Under the pieces are notes generated by a model. The model was not told the origin of the DNA, did not search any database, and worked only from the letters and a program-made list of their open reading frames with translations. A DNA stretch of 64,000 nucleotides, taken from contig OU612071.1 in the NCBI GenBank assembly GCA_914767715.1, positions 15,806,948-15,870,947 on the forward strand, written 5' to 3'. Below, piece after piece: positions 11,601 to 23,200 of this stretch. The DNA comes from Membranipora membranacea. Taxonomy: Eukaryota; Bryozoa; Gymnolaemata; Cheilostomatida; Membraniporidae. Position 1 is the first letter of the stretch. Every line of letters begins with the position of its first letter. A program made the position numbers and the translations under genes.

Positions 11601-13731
11601 AGTGAAGTGAGTGAGAGTAGTGATTGCAGTGAGTCTGACAATGATGCAGGGGAGTATCTGAAGCCGATACCACAAGAAAACCCACCACTTCCACAGGAAA
11701 CACCACCACTGCCACCACGTGCGACAGTCTACAAAAACCGGCCAATATCTGTATCAGACAATATGAGTGATGGGGAGGAGGAAGGAACGCTTGATGACGA
11801 TCCTCCTCTGATTCCACCCAGGGGTTACCAAACACCACCTGCTCTTATTCCAAGGGCTAAAGCTGCTAATGAAACCACAATCAACAGCCTACAAGAACCA
11901 AAAGACAATGAAGAGCCACCACTGCTTTTAACTAGAGGAAGGCCACCACCAACTACCAACCATGACCTACACTATGAAGGCCCAGACTTAGCGAGTGTCA
12001 CACTGAGACACCCTCCTCAGATGTGTCCAAAGAAATCTAAGAAACCCAGTGGCAGGGAAATTAAGGAGCCGGTGGTGCTCGATCGTACCAACCAACCAAT
12101 CAGAAGTACTTCTTCATCTTTATCTGAAGAAGATAAGCAACAGAGCCTAAAGAGATTAGACTCTGATGAAAGTTCAACAGACAATGTTTTCATCGATCAA
12201 CCGCCAAACATTCCTGTTGTTAAACGCGGCAGAAAACCCAGTGATAGACAAAATGTAGAGTCTGTGATCATCTTACCTGGAAAACGGAGTTTTTCATTGA
12301 AGAAAAACACCCCTTCTACCTCACAACAATCTTCTGTGATCTCCTCAACCGCACAGCACACCCCTGCAGTCACCTCAACCTCGCCGGCTAAAGTTGACAG
12401 TGATGTTGTAACACAAGAAAGCAATAGCAATATCAAGGCAATAGGCTCTAGTTTAAAAATCGGAATTGATGATGAAGAAGCCAAACTTGCCAAAGAAGGC
12501 AATGTCGTCAGCAAAAGTGGAATAGACACTAACAATAACAATGGCAGCAGGGTCAACAGAAACAACAACAAAGAGGTCGAGGTAAATCCTTCTGAGACTA
12601 GCACAACAGAAAGTGGTGATAACCTAGAATATGAGGTGAGAATTTAAGGGTATATCCCACCTCCTTGGTTTGACCCTGGACTGGGATTCAGGCCAACAAT
12701 TTGGTGTTATTTAGTCCTCACAACCTCACACAACAACAAATTAAAAGCTAAAGGCCATTCGAACAAAGACACAAGCACACGGGTCTTTCCAGAAATGCAC
12801 AATAGTGATACATGAGTAGATTACACCACAGAGGCAATACCCAACACAACCAATAATACAGACAAGGCCCCATTGTTATCCTGAAATGCAGGCTAGTTTG
12901 ACCCATTTTTCTGGATGTGGCTAGTGATGTGACCTCTTGACCTTATTCCTGGTTCCTCTTTGTCACAGGGTATAAAACTGATCAATCACCCAGCCACACT
13001 GAGGCTTGTGAGACTGATGAATTTAGAGCCAGACGATCTTGAGACGAATCCGGAGTTGATGTCCGGGGTGAGTGCGGCGTGAGAGCCAGCAGAAGGGGGG
13101 ATGGGGGAGGCTGGTCTCTTAGGCTGAGCTCCAGCTCCACATAGCATGCATTATAATAAAAAATTCTTTGTTTTGGGAAAAATACATGGATTTATTGTTG
13201 AGCTGTTCCAAGATTACGCCGGGATCACATTGTTAGGATATGTACCTCTGAATACCAGGGTCAATTAAGTTTGAGTACCTCATGAGTGCCCGCCTGTAAT
13301 TCTAGAAATAGACCTTGTGCCGTCATTCTATATACTTGTGATGGTACTCAAGCTACATGAATTAATTTATGCTCAATAGATCTGCAATATACATGCAATA
13401 ATAATAAATGATTTCAAAATATAACACATGCTCATACACTGTACACCCTAATATATATATCTGCCAGCGTTTCAGGAACCATATCCAAAAGTATATGCAA
13501 GTCTGGCACCATTCTTATGTATGAAATATTGTTGTGTACTGAGTTTTTAATTTAAATGAATTAAAAACTCACTTATTGACCTTGTCATTCCATTCAGTAT
13601 CAATATTAATCTTAAATATATCCAATTCTGTATTTCAGATAATATCTCTGATACAAACTCATGGAGGTCTGGAGGCTGTACAGTCTGAGCTTGATGACCT
13701 TGAAGCCACACGAGAAGATAACTCTTCGTAG
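2521..13731 (+). CDS. RING and B-box-like zinc finger protein with acidic/proline-rich tail (8 exons, 839 aa)
   Basis: Exons: 2521-2665, 7151-7336, 8765-8849, 9667-9787, 10451-10730, 11125-12635, 12969-13067, 13639-13731. All introns are GT/AG and all phases agree. The RING C3HC4 ligands are C25-x2-C28, C39-x-H41-x2-C44-x2-C47 and C64-x2-C67. A Cys-rich B-box-like motif lies at about residues 116-146, followed by a charged helical stretch (about 150-260) that could form a coiled coil. Exon 6 (about 273-776) is acidic and disordered, with YEDI and YENE tyrosine sites, PPLPPR and PPLIPPR SH3-type ligands and Ser/Thr/Asn-rich stretches. The last 65 residues look helical and are unrecognised. RING plus B-box suggests a TRIM-like E3 ubiquitin ligase; the tail suggests scaffolding of SH2/SH3 partners (inference). 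No C-terminal SPRY, NHL or filamin domain is seen. The start is the first ATG in frame with the RING. Confidence 0.85.
2945..3180. repeat. Dispersed repeat, copy 1 (partner at 31330)
   Basis: It shares ATAATTGAATAATC, TGTCAGAATCAGCT, a GAGG-AG-TTTACAGTACC-like block and a terminal GCCCTGA with 31330-31575, in the same order. It is diverged and non-coding. Confidence 0.6.
4213..4295. repeat. GGTCTC simple repeat
   Basis: Repeated GTCTCG/GGTCTC hexamers form a short degenerate microsatellite; more units lie at about 4425-4445. An open frame on the minus strand across this area is explained by the repeat. Confidence 0.7.
6807..6905. mobile_element. MITE-like element, family B, truncated copy
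   Basis: It begins GGGGGGTCTTTCAATCAAAA, the same terminus as the element at 28102, and then diverges. The right terminus is missing or too diverged to see. Confidence 0.45.
7151..7336 (+). CDS. RING gene exon 2
   Basis: It follows TATGTTTCAG and opens in phase 1. It completes the RING with C64-x2-C67 (CAYC) and then runs through a basic Lys/Arg/Gln segment. The donor is GTAAGA and the exon ends in phase 1. Confidence 0.88.
8765..8849 (+). CDS. RING gene exon 3 (B-box-like)
   Basis: The acceptor is TTTTACAG. The exon encodes C116, C121, C129-x2-C132 and C137, the first zinc ligands of a B-box-like motif. It ends in phase 2 at a GTGAGC donor. Confidence 0.85.
8891..9068. mobile_element. MITE-like element, family A, copy 2
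   Basis: It has the same inverted termini (ACTATTATCATGTGTATCTCTGATCG ... CGATCAGAGATATACATGCAATAGT, here split for length as two ends) and the same internal order as the copy at 2031. It lies 41 bases after the exon 3 donor. Confidence 0.75.
9565..9615. repeat. ACTAAT microsatellite
   Basis: About eight units of the hexamer ACTAAT, with one interruption (ACTTAT), lie 51 bases before exon 4 of the RING gene. Confidence 0.85.
9667..9787 (+). CDS. RING gene exon 4
   Basis: The acceptor is GATTACAG. It completes the B-box-like motif with C140 and the C145-C146 pair, where a standard B-box has histidines, and starts the helical region (KNKLEQHSLALEHK). It ends in phase 0 at GTATGA. Confidence 0.85.
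10139..10405. repeat. Cluster of CCAATCAG/CACATTGGCT repeats
   Basis: The cluster contains GCCAATGTGTTGGCT, CTGATTGGCTGAATCAG, and two direct copies of CCAATCAGAGCCAACACATTGGCT-type sequence near 10338 and 10378. It belongs to the palindromic family best preserved at 10873-11046. Confidence 0.65.
10451..10730 (+). CDS. RING gene exon 5
   Basis: The acceptor is CATCACAG. It codes a Leu- and charge-rich helical segment (EGLINKDVRLMKSL, QIKVIESQI, LRSVKTQVELVMKV) consistent with a coiled coil, ending in a basic KPKKG tract. It ends in phase 1 at GTAAAA. Confidence 0.85.
10873..11046. mobile_element. Near-perfect palindromic element (CCAATCAGAGCC family)
   Basis: The two arms, about 75 bases each, are reverse complements with few mismatches: ATGAAAGTAAT, CGTCAGATACAATTC, AATCACAT, TGTAGCCAAAG, TTGGCTCTG on the left are mirrored on the right. 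The centre is a short loop (about GGTGGGGAGAGACACC). Transcribed as part of intron 5, it would form one long hairpin. It looks like a foldback MITE. Confidence 0.8.
11125..12635 (+). CDS. RING gene exon 6 (acidic and proline-rich tail)
   Basis: This single 1.5 kb exon (residues about 273-776) follows ATTTTTAG. It starts with an acidic segment bearing YEDI and YENE. Repeated PPLP, PPLPPR (about 465) and PPLIPPR ligand motifs follow, then polar Ser/Thr/Asn-rich sequence. Antisense open frames over it are compositional shadows. It ends in phase 0 at GTGAGA. Confidence 0.88.
12969..13067 (+). CDS. RING gene exon 7
   Basis: The acceptor is TTTGTCACAG. It is 33 codons (HPATLRLVRLMNLEPDDLET and flanks), predicted helical, with no family recognised. 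Both ends are phase 0; the donor is GTGAGT. Confidence 0.75.
13224..13404. mobile_element. MITE-like element, family A, diverged copy 3
   Basis: It shares GTCAATTAAG, TTGTGATGGTACTCAAGCT, GAATTAATTTATG and ATATACATGCAATA with the other copies. The left inverted terminus is strongly diverged. Confidence 0.55.
13639..13731 (+). CDS. RING gene exon 8 and stop
   Basis: The acceptor is TGTATTTCAG. It continues the helical tail (IISLIQTHGGLEAVQSELDD) and ends at TAG 13729-13731. The 3' UTR contains GGGAGACAACTCC near 13760. Confidence 0.8.
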   Translation: MISLIQTHGGLEAVQSELDDLEATREDNSS

Positions 13732-14091
13732 CACAGCACATAAAAGTATACCTCTCAAGGGAGACAACTCCGTATACCATGTCATCCAGAATCGAAAGAA
13801 TAATAATTATTGTCTCTATGTCATATGGAAACAATGTTTCAGGTTTGGGACAAGGACAACTTCTTAACGTAAAGACTAATTTTGCAGTTGCAATGACTTT
13901 CGTCCCAGCTTCACAGAAAAATTAACTTGGTAGATAAAAAATAAGATCATGCGCTGCTATGGAACACACTAAACTCATCACAAAATATTATCATAGCAGA
14001 TTGATATACTTTTGTCCTTGTTTATATCCAATATATTATTTATTTTGTTATCAAATTTATCAAACCACTCTATAAACTATTCAATGATCGA

Positions 14092-14097
14092 AATAAA
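14092..14097 (+). terminator. Likely polyadenylation signal of the RING gene
   Basis: A canonical AATAAA lies 361 bases after the stop codon, in AT-rich sequence, with no better candidate nearer. Confidence 0.5.
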
Positions 14098-14234
14098 CCA
14101 TATCTCAATGTCTGCAATCTGTATTCTGTCCCATGATCAGTAGCTGGCCAGGCTCCGTTTTACACATAAAACCCTCTATTATTACTGATCTTATTAGCCA
14201 AGGGTTACAGACTTGTTAATGTGGAAAATTATCC

Positions 14235-14480
14235 GTCAGCAGTGGTCTGATGGTTGAGGGTGCGGACTGGTGATCTGTGAGGTCCAGGTTCAATCCAATC
14301 GCTGGCATTCATTCTTGCTTTGGTACTGGTGCGCCATTTATCCTTGCAGAACGGGACTAAAAATACCTGAGGTCCACTATGTTTGCCCACCCCGAATGCA
14401 ACGAAAAGATCCCCCTCTGCTTCCTCGGTAACAAGAGTAGCCGGAATTCCTGTGGGCAAGGGTATAGGGTGCGGCTTGAG
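14235..14480 (+). mobile_element. tRNA-derived SINE
   Basis: A tRNA-like head is visible: acceptor strand GTCAGC pairs with GCTGGC at 14301-14306, with a D-arm-like TGGTCTGATGGTTGAG (A box) and GGTTCAATCC (B box, 14287-14296). The downstream body is non-coding; its 3' limit is uncertain. Confidence 0.65.
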
Positions 14481-15377
14481 TACCATGGGTCATTGTACCT
14501 GGACTCTAGAGGGGTAATCCTCTCCACAATGAAGACTTAGACTTGGTACAATATCTGCTCATGTGATGATTTCTGCAGGCAAAGAGTGTGCCTAACAATT
14601 GATGTTTTGCCACCAAATTGTCGTTACTGACCTTAATTATACCACAATAAATATGTATACCATTCTCTGTCACTGCACGATATCAGCGGGTATAGGAGTT
14701 TGCAATAGCAATGGTAGTGACGACCCTGTTCAAAGGGTGTGTTCCCTCAGGGAGTTTGAGTCACACTCTCTAATAATTCATCATAAAACTCCACCGATCA
14801 ACCAATCTCCTGGCGATTAATAGCAAGCGCACCGACCGGCTGCACCATCTCACCAATGATCGGTTGATAGCTCCAATGAGTAACTCTGCTATTCACTACT
14901 CGGAGTCACATCGCACCAGCTCAGACCGTTGCACAATTTCTGCCCTGCGCAACACAAGGGTGTTTTGGCTCATTGCTGGCACCCATGTTTTTGCCATGGT
15001 AAAATTAAAATATTATAGCTAAGAGTTGTGTTCTTTTAAAATGTAAGAACACAACTTCTACAATAGGCTACTCTTCATTACACTGCTTCGTGAGTTTTCA
15101 CAGCAGTTATAGAAATGCCTGTTGCTGCGTTTCTAGAATTACATAAGACTCGTTCAGATTATTTTGGTAAATTAATGATATATATATATATATATATATT
15201 CAATTTTTATTCTGGAGAAGAATAAGTCCTTTAGGACTGACTTGTACCCAGAACGGGAGTTTACCACGGCTCATAGAAAAACACGGCGTCAAGTTTACAT
15301 CAAGTCTTACTTGGAAGTCAGAGATTGGCTTATTTATGATTGGCTTTAAAGGAAGTGGTACTTAATAACGCCAGTTG

Positions 15378-15630
15378 CTGTCCAGGTGCAGGTGTTGTGA
15401 TTGGGATTCAAGCTGGATAATCTGAGGGTTGCTCGTACGAATCCCGGTCACCACACATGCTGCTAAAGGAGGTGAGCTCTCCGGACAATAGCCTAGATTG
15501 CCCACTCCTACCTTGTACAGGGGCGCGCTAAATTGAATTTCATGTATATGCTGCTATGTAAAATGTTTCATGTAATGTAACGATAGCTGGACAGCTACTA
15601 ATAAAAAGTGATTTACATTTACATTTACAT
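15378..15630 (+). mobile_element. Possible second SINE-like element
   Basis: It contains a B-box-like CGTACGAATCCCGGT near 15433 and ends in a short ATTTAC tandem tail (about 15610-15630), a layout common for SINEs. No A box is clear. Confidence 0.4.
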
Positions 15631-17142
15631 ACTCAGCCAATCCTGTTTGCTGGTCTAATGTAATATATTGTTGTTGCTTGCGAAATGAATATCAAGTGTA
15701 TCCATTAGTGAACCGTACGAATCCGAATTTTAAACAGAATGACTTCGAATGATTCATCAAGACACTCCACTAATGATATTAGACCTGTACTCCTCAGGAT
15801 GTTATAGCAAGGAGTAACAGTGTTACTCCTTGGTTATAGTTTACTGAATCACAGAACAAACCCCAGCAAGTTATGTTTCAGGCATCAAGCTGTATCTCTT
15901 TGTTTGACATTTTTATAGTGTTTTTATTTTGTTCACAGCGGAGCACTTGACACAACAAGCGTGATATTATCATAACAATGAAGCAATACACTATTGAACA
16001 CACATGATGCATTCCACTATCAGAACGGGTGCATCATTTGTCATTCTGCAACTATGTTGGATTCCCTTACGTGCTAAAAAGGTGCAAAGCTATAATACAA
16101 ATCACATAATAAAGTGCTTGTTTGTTAAAATACTTGTCACAATAAGATAAAAATATGTTTATAAGAATATTTATAATGGAGAATAATTACTAATTTCATA
16201 TGCGGTCTGCTGTTGTGACTCATAAAGGGTGACTACAAATCGCATCAATGTCAGAGGTGACTAAAGACATGAAACCGGGAAGTCTGGGACAGTTTGTCCG
16301 AATAGTTTAATGCGAATAACACAATCGAATCTTTTAAGGGAAAAACAACACATAGGGAAGCATTGAAAAAGTACCATGACAGTGACACGCAGGAGTACCT
16401 CTTCTGTTCCAGTAGAGTGAATATGTTTTTTTATTTATTTATTTATTGAGGTTTTCTAAAAGTTTATAATTAAAGCAAATTAAAAATAACTTGTTGACCT
16501 GTTGACCTTGTTGACCTTGTTTTGGATTATTAAACAGCAAACAGACACTGACAAAAGCATAATAATATAACTGGAAAACAAAACATAAATAGTAAAAATG
16601 TGAATGCAAGGTGACATCACAACAATTTATATCAATAGTATTTATATTAGCCCTCAAAATAAATAATAATAAAATTAAAAACAAAATTAGCTGCGTGACA
16701 AGGCTTTAGTTAATAATTATAATATTGGATGTGAGATAAAATTTAGGTTTGTGAAGTATGATGCAGCATAGCCTGTCTTGACATGCTAGATGCAGCCTTG
16801 TGCCATGTAAACGTTGACAACCCTCATGTATGAGTGGCAATGAGATGTCACGATTTCCTTTCCAAGTTCAAAATATTTTATGAGTTGTGCTCCCATGTCA
16901 AGCACCTGTTGCTTTTTCATGCGCATTGGTATCAATGCGCCGACTCATGGATGCAATGGGGTTATCATCATTGTCATTGTTATGATAGGTAAAGCAAGGT
17001 GCCCGTGATTCAAGTGTCATAGAGCTAAGGAATTTTTACTGCTCTTTTTTGGATAACCCTCACTATTTTCAAGGATTACAAAGCTTTAAGGATTATGTCA
17101 TAGATATCTGCTACAGATCTGGATTAATATCTTGTTCCAGCA

Positions 17143-17209
17143 ATGGAATCTAAGTGGATATCAACTGTTTTATCTCTATTTTTGATACTGCTACAATTTT
17201 ACATCTCAG
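17143..17209 (+). CDS. Notch exon 1: signal peptide
   Basis: ATG at 17143 in good context (AGCAATGG). The exon encodes a short polar head and a hydrophobic core ([16 protein letters not shown]), a typical secretory signal. Donor GTAAGT, phase 1. Confidence 0.88.
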
Positions 17210-20200
17210 GTAAGTGGATTGATTGTTGTGGCTTAAAAGTAGTTGGAAATTTAACTAACTAAAATGAGTGAGTGAGCTATGTATCTCAATGAGTGAGACT
17301 GGCTGGATATAAGAAGTTGGCATGTCTATGATGAATCTATCTATGCAAATTAAGGCTAACTTTGGGGTGTGATTCATTTTTACCTGGAAAGTGAAGTAAC
17401 AATAAGACTGAGTAAGACCCATTAATCTGCATACATTGAAAGCCTGAAAATTATGATCAAGAATAGTTGGAGACAGGGTCAAATTAATAAATCATTTGGC
17501 TATTGGAAGGGATAGTGTAAGCCTAAAGAGTTTTCACAGTAGGCTACTGCAGTTCAATTCTCAGACCCTTATTTGACCGTAGTCCTTGAATTGGTGGTTA
17601 GGTTGGTCCCACTAAGTCAAGAGGATATGGTAGAGTCTTTAAGACATGGAGGTGCAGACAGAATCATTGCGATGGAGAGGATGCCAATGAACGCAGATAG
17701 ACTGATGAACAAACTTCGTTGGACAAAAAACAGACTTGTTCCCTGTACTAGGGCTACTTGACTTCGCCTAAAAATTGTGTTAGATTTTGAAAATGCTTGT
17801 TCATTGGTCAAATCGCTGACTATCAGGTTAGTTTCCGAATCTGGTCCTTTCTGCTGCAAATTTTGATCTTATGTCAGGCATATGCAATGCTTGCTGAGCC
17901 AAAAAACTGGATTCCTAAGATGTTATTGAGTCTCCGTCTTTTTATAGATTTAGACCTATACGATGTCTGATTTTGAAACTAGTCGAAAGTGAAGAGACCA
18001 AAAAACCCATAAAGTTTCACAATTGTATCCCTGAAAAAAAATCATAACAGCTAAAGGGTCAAACGTGAAAAAAAAGGTTTGGGGTTACTTGTTAGATCTG
18101 GGTGTCCGTCTTTTGACTGTGAGGGTCAAATTTTGAAACTAAGTTTCTTCAGTGCTGATAAAATTCTACACACTTTTCGTGAGCGTAAATATTGAAATTG
18201 TTATCAGCATACGTCTGTATTTTTAGTTTTAATGTTGTAGACGTATCCATATGTAAACATAATATTTGTACTGCTTGTCTTGTCTAGTTAAAAAGGGCTA
18301 GAATTACTAGTAATTTAGTTGATAAAATTTGACCTTTAGAAACCTCTCCGCATATGATTGGAAGCACCTGTTGAAAGGCTTCATATAGGCTGTCAGTTGT
18401 AATAAATTAAATCTGGCAGCCATCACTTGCAGGGCCATAAATAGTGGCTGAATATCGTCAGCTAGACCAACAAGTAGAGCAACGGTGGTGATGGGGTCAT
18501 GAGAGGGGTGACGGCTAAAACTTCTGAAATTATGTACAAAGAAAGGGAGTGATAAGACTGTTGAGTGGTTTGCCTTGACAAACCAGCAACTTTAGCATGA
18601 TAGTTCCTTGGCAGGATTTGTGTCAAGACTTATTTGTGAGAGTGGTTTGGTAACAGTAGCAGCACAGACAGAGCTAGATTGTCTAACCAACTGGGCAGGT
18701 TAGGCTGTATTATGAGATGAAGAGTAGGCCATTTCTGTAAATTGGAGAGGGTGATTGAAATTTGGCAATTTGAAAGTTCTAGATTTCAACTTATAGAAAA
18801 TCATGATTTTGGTCGGTTTAGTAAAAGTTTCAGGGGTCACCTCGTACTGATGTTGAAGAAGCTACCCGTTTTTGTAAGACTAGTAGTTCACCAAAACAAT
18901 CGAAATATTCAGCACTCAGTATTTTGTATGTTGATTTGATGCTTGACTAAATCAATTCCAACACACACTTCTATTGTATGTATTTATAGTCCAAAACACA
19001 AATGACTCACAGCTATCTCATTAATAATGCTGAATAGTTTTTTATCACATCCATCGATCGGCAAATAACGTTTCGATCCCCTACAAAGAAATATCTCACC
19101 TTTCTTGTATATGTAACAAGTGTTTTATTATCGAGACGTTATGTTGTGCATTATGTTATGCGTTATGTTGTGCGTAATGGTGTGAGTAGTATTTGACTGT
19201 GTGTGCGTTGTGCTAAAACAGTTCAGTAAAAGTTAATTGGCTTGTGATGACTGTAAAAAGCTATGCTGTAATATATGTATTACCATGTTTGTCGTAAAAC
19301 ACTCAAATACCTTGCCCCGATTGGTTGTAAAAGGTTGGATTGGGGCCCGTTATCAGGCGTAGACACTCTAGTCTAGGGTTTATGTAGAACCAGATGTAGG
19401 TCTTGTATCGATCAACTTACTCTTCCCCATTCTTGCCAACAGTGATCCTTATAATGGTCCATGATGACTCACATATTGTTTTGTTATGTCTAAGACTGAC
19501 AGCAATACTTCATCAGCGCCAAGGTTTCCATAATTGATCGAAGTTCCATGAACCCTCTCTACTCTATAAGGGACGATACAAGCCAACCCTAGACATACCC
19601 ACCCCAATAAATTTATAGCGTATGTTAAGTGCCGATACTTGAATAGAAAATTGCCTTTATTACCGTACATCTAATGGTCACTTCAAGAATGATATTTGGA
19701 ATAATAATTGGGCATAATTACACTGCGTATAAAATCATAGGCCTTACAGGCAAATAATACTACCCAGCAGTATATGAGAAAGTCTGCTAGAGAACAAAGA
19801 ACTTTGTGTGCGATGAGAGGAAGAAAGTATCGGGCGATAGTTTTTGGGCTCTTATTTTGTGATATTTTAGACTATTTGAATGTTAGTTTTCGTCAAAAAG
19901 TTTGTACCCAGGCCTTTGGACTAAACTCGGAATTCATCAAATGAACTGGTAATCAGGCATTTCAGTGAATATTGTCCAAGCACTTGTAGTTTCTGTGAAG
20001 GCCACGGGTTTGAAACCTCCAGCAGCTTGTGTAATACTACAGCAAAATTAGCTCACTTTTTTTCAACCGCGGAATGGTGGGTTACAGGAAATAGAACTGG
20101 TCATATTTATTAGAGCATTATTTATGGTTTTATGGTTCATAATCTTTATATACAGCCAATCCAATGTAATTAAAACACAAATCTTTTATCATGGCTCATT

Positions 20201-23200
20201 CAGTTCAAAATAATTGAAGCGATCAAATTTCACTACATATTTCTATTCAAGGGCCCATATCTGATTTTGTAAATTGTTTATATTGCAAATAAGGTCTGAA
20301 TAGCCAAGTTGATCAAGCAATATAAAAGATGTAATTAAAACGAGACTGGCTGAAATTAATGGCCGATTATTAATGTTTTTAATTACTTGTTTTTGATGTT
20401 GAATTTGCTGCGCATGAGAAGACATAATAGGAAAGTTCAGAAGGTTTCAGCTGTGGATGTAATAAATCAGAGAGTTCCCACAGAATGATGGCTATATAGC
20501 CTATTCAGAGACTATAGATATATCTATAGTCTCTGGCCTATTAAAGAGTTTGACTATGATACCAGATACTATAGATATCTATAGTCTCTGATGATACCCT
20601 AGGAGAAGGAGTAGTAGTATTTGCAGCATAAATAAGAATCATTGCCTTTTCACACTTTCTTGGAATAATAAAAATATGGCTAGCTTACTTTTATGCAACT
20701 TCTTTATGTTTTCTATAAATTCCTGCCTTAGCTAGCTAACAATTTTATTCACCAACATATAGCTCATTTTTACTTCACTAGGGTATAATTTAGTTGGAGT
20801 GGTTAAGAAGCTGGTACTTTCGGTAGAACACCAGTTTGAATTGACCAGTTCTCTGTATCTTACAACTTTTAATGAAAAAATATAACAATGATAGCGCATT
20901 AGAGCTGCATTAGTTGAAAAATCACCTATAAATTAAAAAAAAATGTCTTCTCTCTTGGTGGTTCTACACTTCGATAGGCGGTATTAATCTATTCTGTGTT
21001 CTTATTTTGTAGATGCCCAGGTAATCTCTTGTTATCCAAGTCCGTGCCAGAATAATGGCACATGTGTATCGGCGGGCCGAAACAACACATACTGCAGGTA
21101 AGAGCTAAATACCAAACTAACTTAGTTCATATATTACCTGCATCAAATATAATTATGTGTATGTTTAATGGAACAGAGAATGACTTTAAATTGTGAAGTA
21201 CCTCTCTCTCTATCTTTGATAAAAAAATTGCACTGTTTTTTGGTGAGTTGTGGTCTGGATACTCCGCTTGTTTCATCATAACTCTACAGGTGTTGGTTGA
21301 TGATGATGACACAAATCGCAAAATAGGAGGGAGGATTGATACATTGCCGTTGTTTGTAGCAATTTGTAGACTTAGTAAAGAATTGATGGCTTTCCTGTCT
21401 GGGTTCATCTTCCTATAATTTGAGATACAACTACTGTAATTTAGAAGTCAATGACATTGTTCTAGGGTTACATGTGAATCCGCTTCACAAAGTCTGTGTT
21501 TTGATTTCATATTGGGACATTTCTTGCTGAAGTTCAGCTGCTTAGTTGATTTTGGATTCCATTTTGGCTGATGATTTAGGCTCCTGACCTTGTTAGCAAT
21601 CGACCAATTGAAAGAGAGATTAGTGTCGTAGGAGACAGGTGTGCCATTAATTCACTGAATGGCCTTTCTTTGTTAAAAGCTCAGCGGAGCAAAAGGGAAT
21701 TTATGTGTGTGTGCATTGTATCAATTTGAAGAAAGCTTATAAGATGCAATCCTTTACATTGTCATATCATCTGTCACACTAAAGGGGCTATAAAAAGAGT
21801 TTTGGAGAAGCTTTACAAAAGTTTCCTTCTCTAAAACCTTGTCACCTTTCATTACAATAACAGTCTCTAGCTAGGATAGCCACTGTACAAATTTTCTTTT
21901 TGTCAATGGAAGCAGAGTGTGAATAATATGGCTAATTTTGAGATCATCTCCACTGATTTCAGCTAGTTATTCAGTAGCCACTCCTTGGTGTATGATAAAA
22001 ATGGAATTGGTTGCATATGTTATTTGGTGTATCTTTATTTTAGCCATCATACAAATTCTCTTTTTGGCAATGGAAGCAGTGTGGCTAATGTCGAGATCAT
22101 CTCAACTGATTTCAGCTAGAATCAGTTTGTGATAACAATGGAATTGGTTGCATATGTTATTTGGTGTATCTTTATTTTTATCAGCGTTTTGGTGCAAATC
22201 CCTTCAGTTATTACCTAATATTGGCCTGTTATCTGTCAAAGACAAATAAGAACAGATTGGACAATGTTATCAAAGCTGGTAAAGTAATCACTAATGAGTT
22301 CAGATTGTCATTGTCATGATTTTAACTGATGACTTGCTGAAGTCTGTCAGCCGGACTGCTGCTTTCTTGTACCAATGACAGTATTTATAATCTTTGGTAA
22401 GACCATACACGAAATGTGACAGCCATTGTACCTTTTTGCAGAATTTGATTGTGAGCTCGCAAATGGGACCAAACATTGTGTAGCATTCTGAACTCTCGAT
22501 GTAGCCTTGTGCCGTAGTTAAATTTAGAATTCTAAAAGTTTTGAGAGAATTTTCCCAGATAATTTAAGGTCGACGCCGTGACAGTTATGTTTAATTTACA
22601 TATTATTGGTAGATTTAGAAGAGTGCCAATTAATTGGTTTTCAGAGACTGTCTTTGAGAAAAGTAAAGAGCTGTTCGCTCTCTCTGGGGAACAGTCATAA
22701 ATCCGGTGTATTGTTTCATATTGATACGGACAGAATTTCTCACGCTCATACATAACTCCCGCGGGAGGCAGCATGAGCGATACTACAGGTACAAACAGTC
22801 ATAGACTAAGAACTACTGCAACATGTGTAGGGCCGAGTAGGGCAGGCATATAAATCCCCTAGCTATCGTGATCAAAGCCTCTAGTTCTCAGTGATGTTTT
22901 GGCTGGTTTGGGGATACTGTCTGACCCCCTCACTTACTGAGATAAGAGACTGCTAATTGGTAATTCATAAAGTATTAGTCATTATGTTACATTTTGAATA
23001 ATAACGCAGGGCAATGCTCAGTTCTGGTGATGCTAGTTAGCCCAACTACAAAGGAATGCTTATGCATGCCGCAGCAGTAATACAAACGATAAACTTTGGC
23101 ATGAAATGATGTTTGTGCCACAAGTATGGGGAATATTGTCTTATCTTGATTTTCAAAGAATCACTGGGTTGAGTAATATGAAAGGAAAGAAAACCTTGGT

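Larger units (their letters stand above)
14098..17142. other. Intergenic region between the RING gene and Notch
   Basis: No coding exon was found. It holds a tRNA-derived SINE (14235-14306 head), a second possible SINE (15378-15630), a TA run (15178-15200) and an AT-rich block near 16430-16690. Immediately before the Notch ATG, TTGTTCCAG (17132-17140) could be an acceptor for a non-coding first exon, so the Notch promoter may lie farther upstream. Confidence 0.6.

Noticed and set aside
11178-12604. Several antisense and out-of-frame open frames over RING gene exon 6
   Set aside because: They are shadows of a long, compositionally biased sense exon; the sense frame links in phase to exons 5 and 7.
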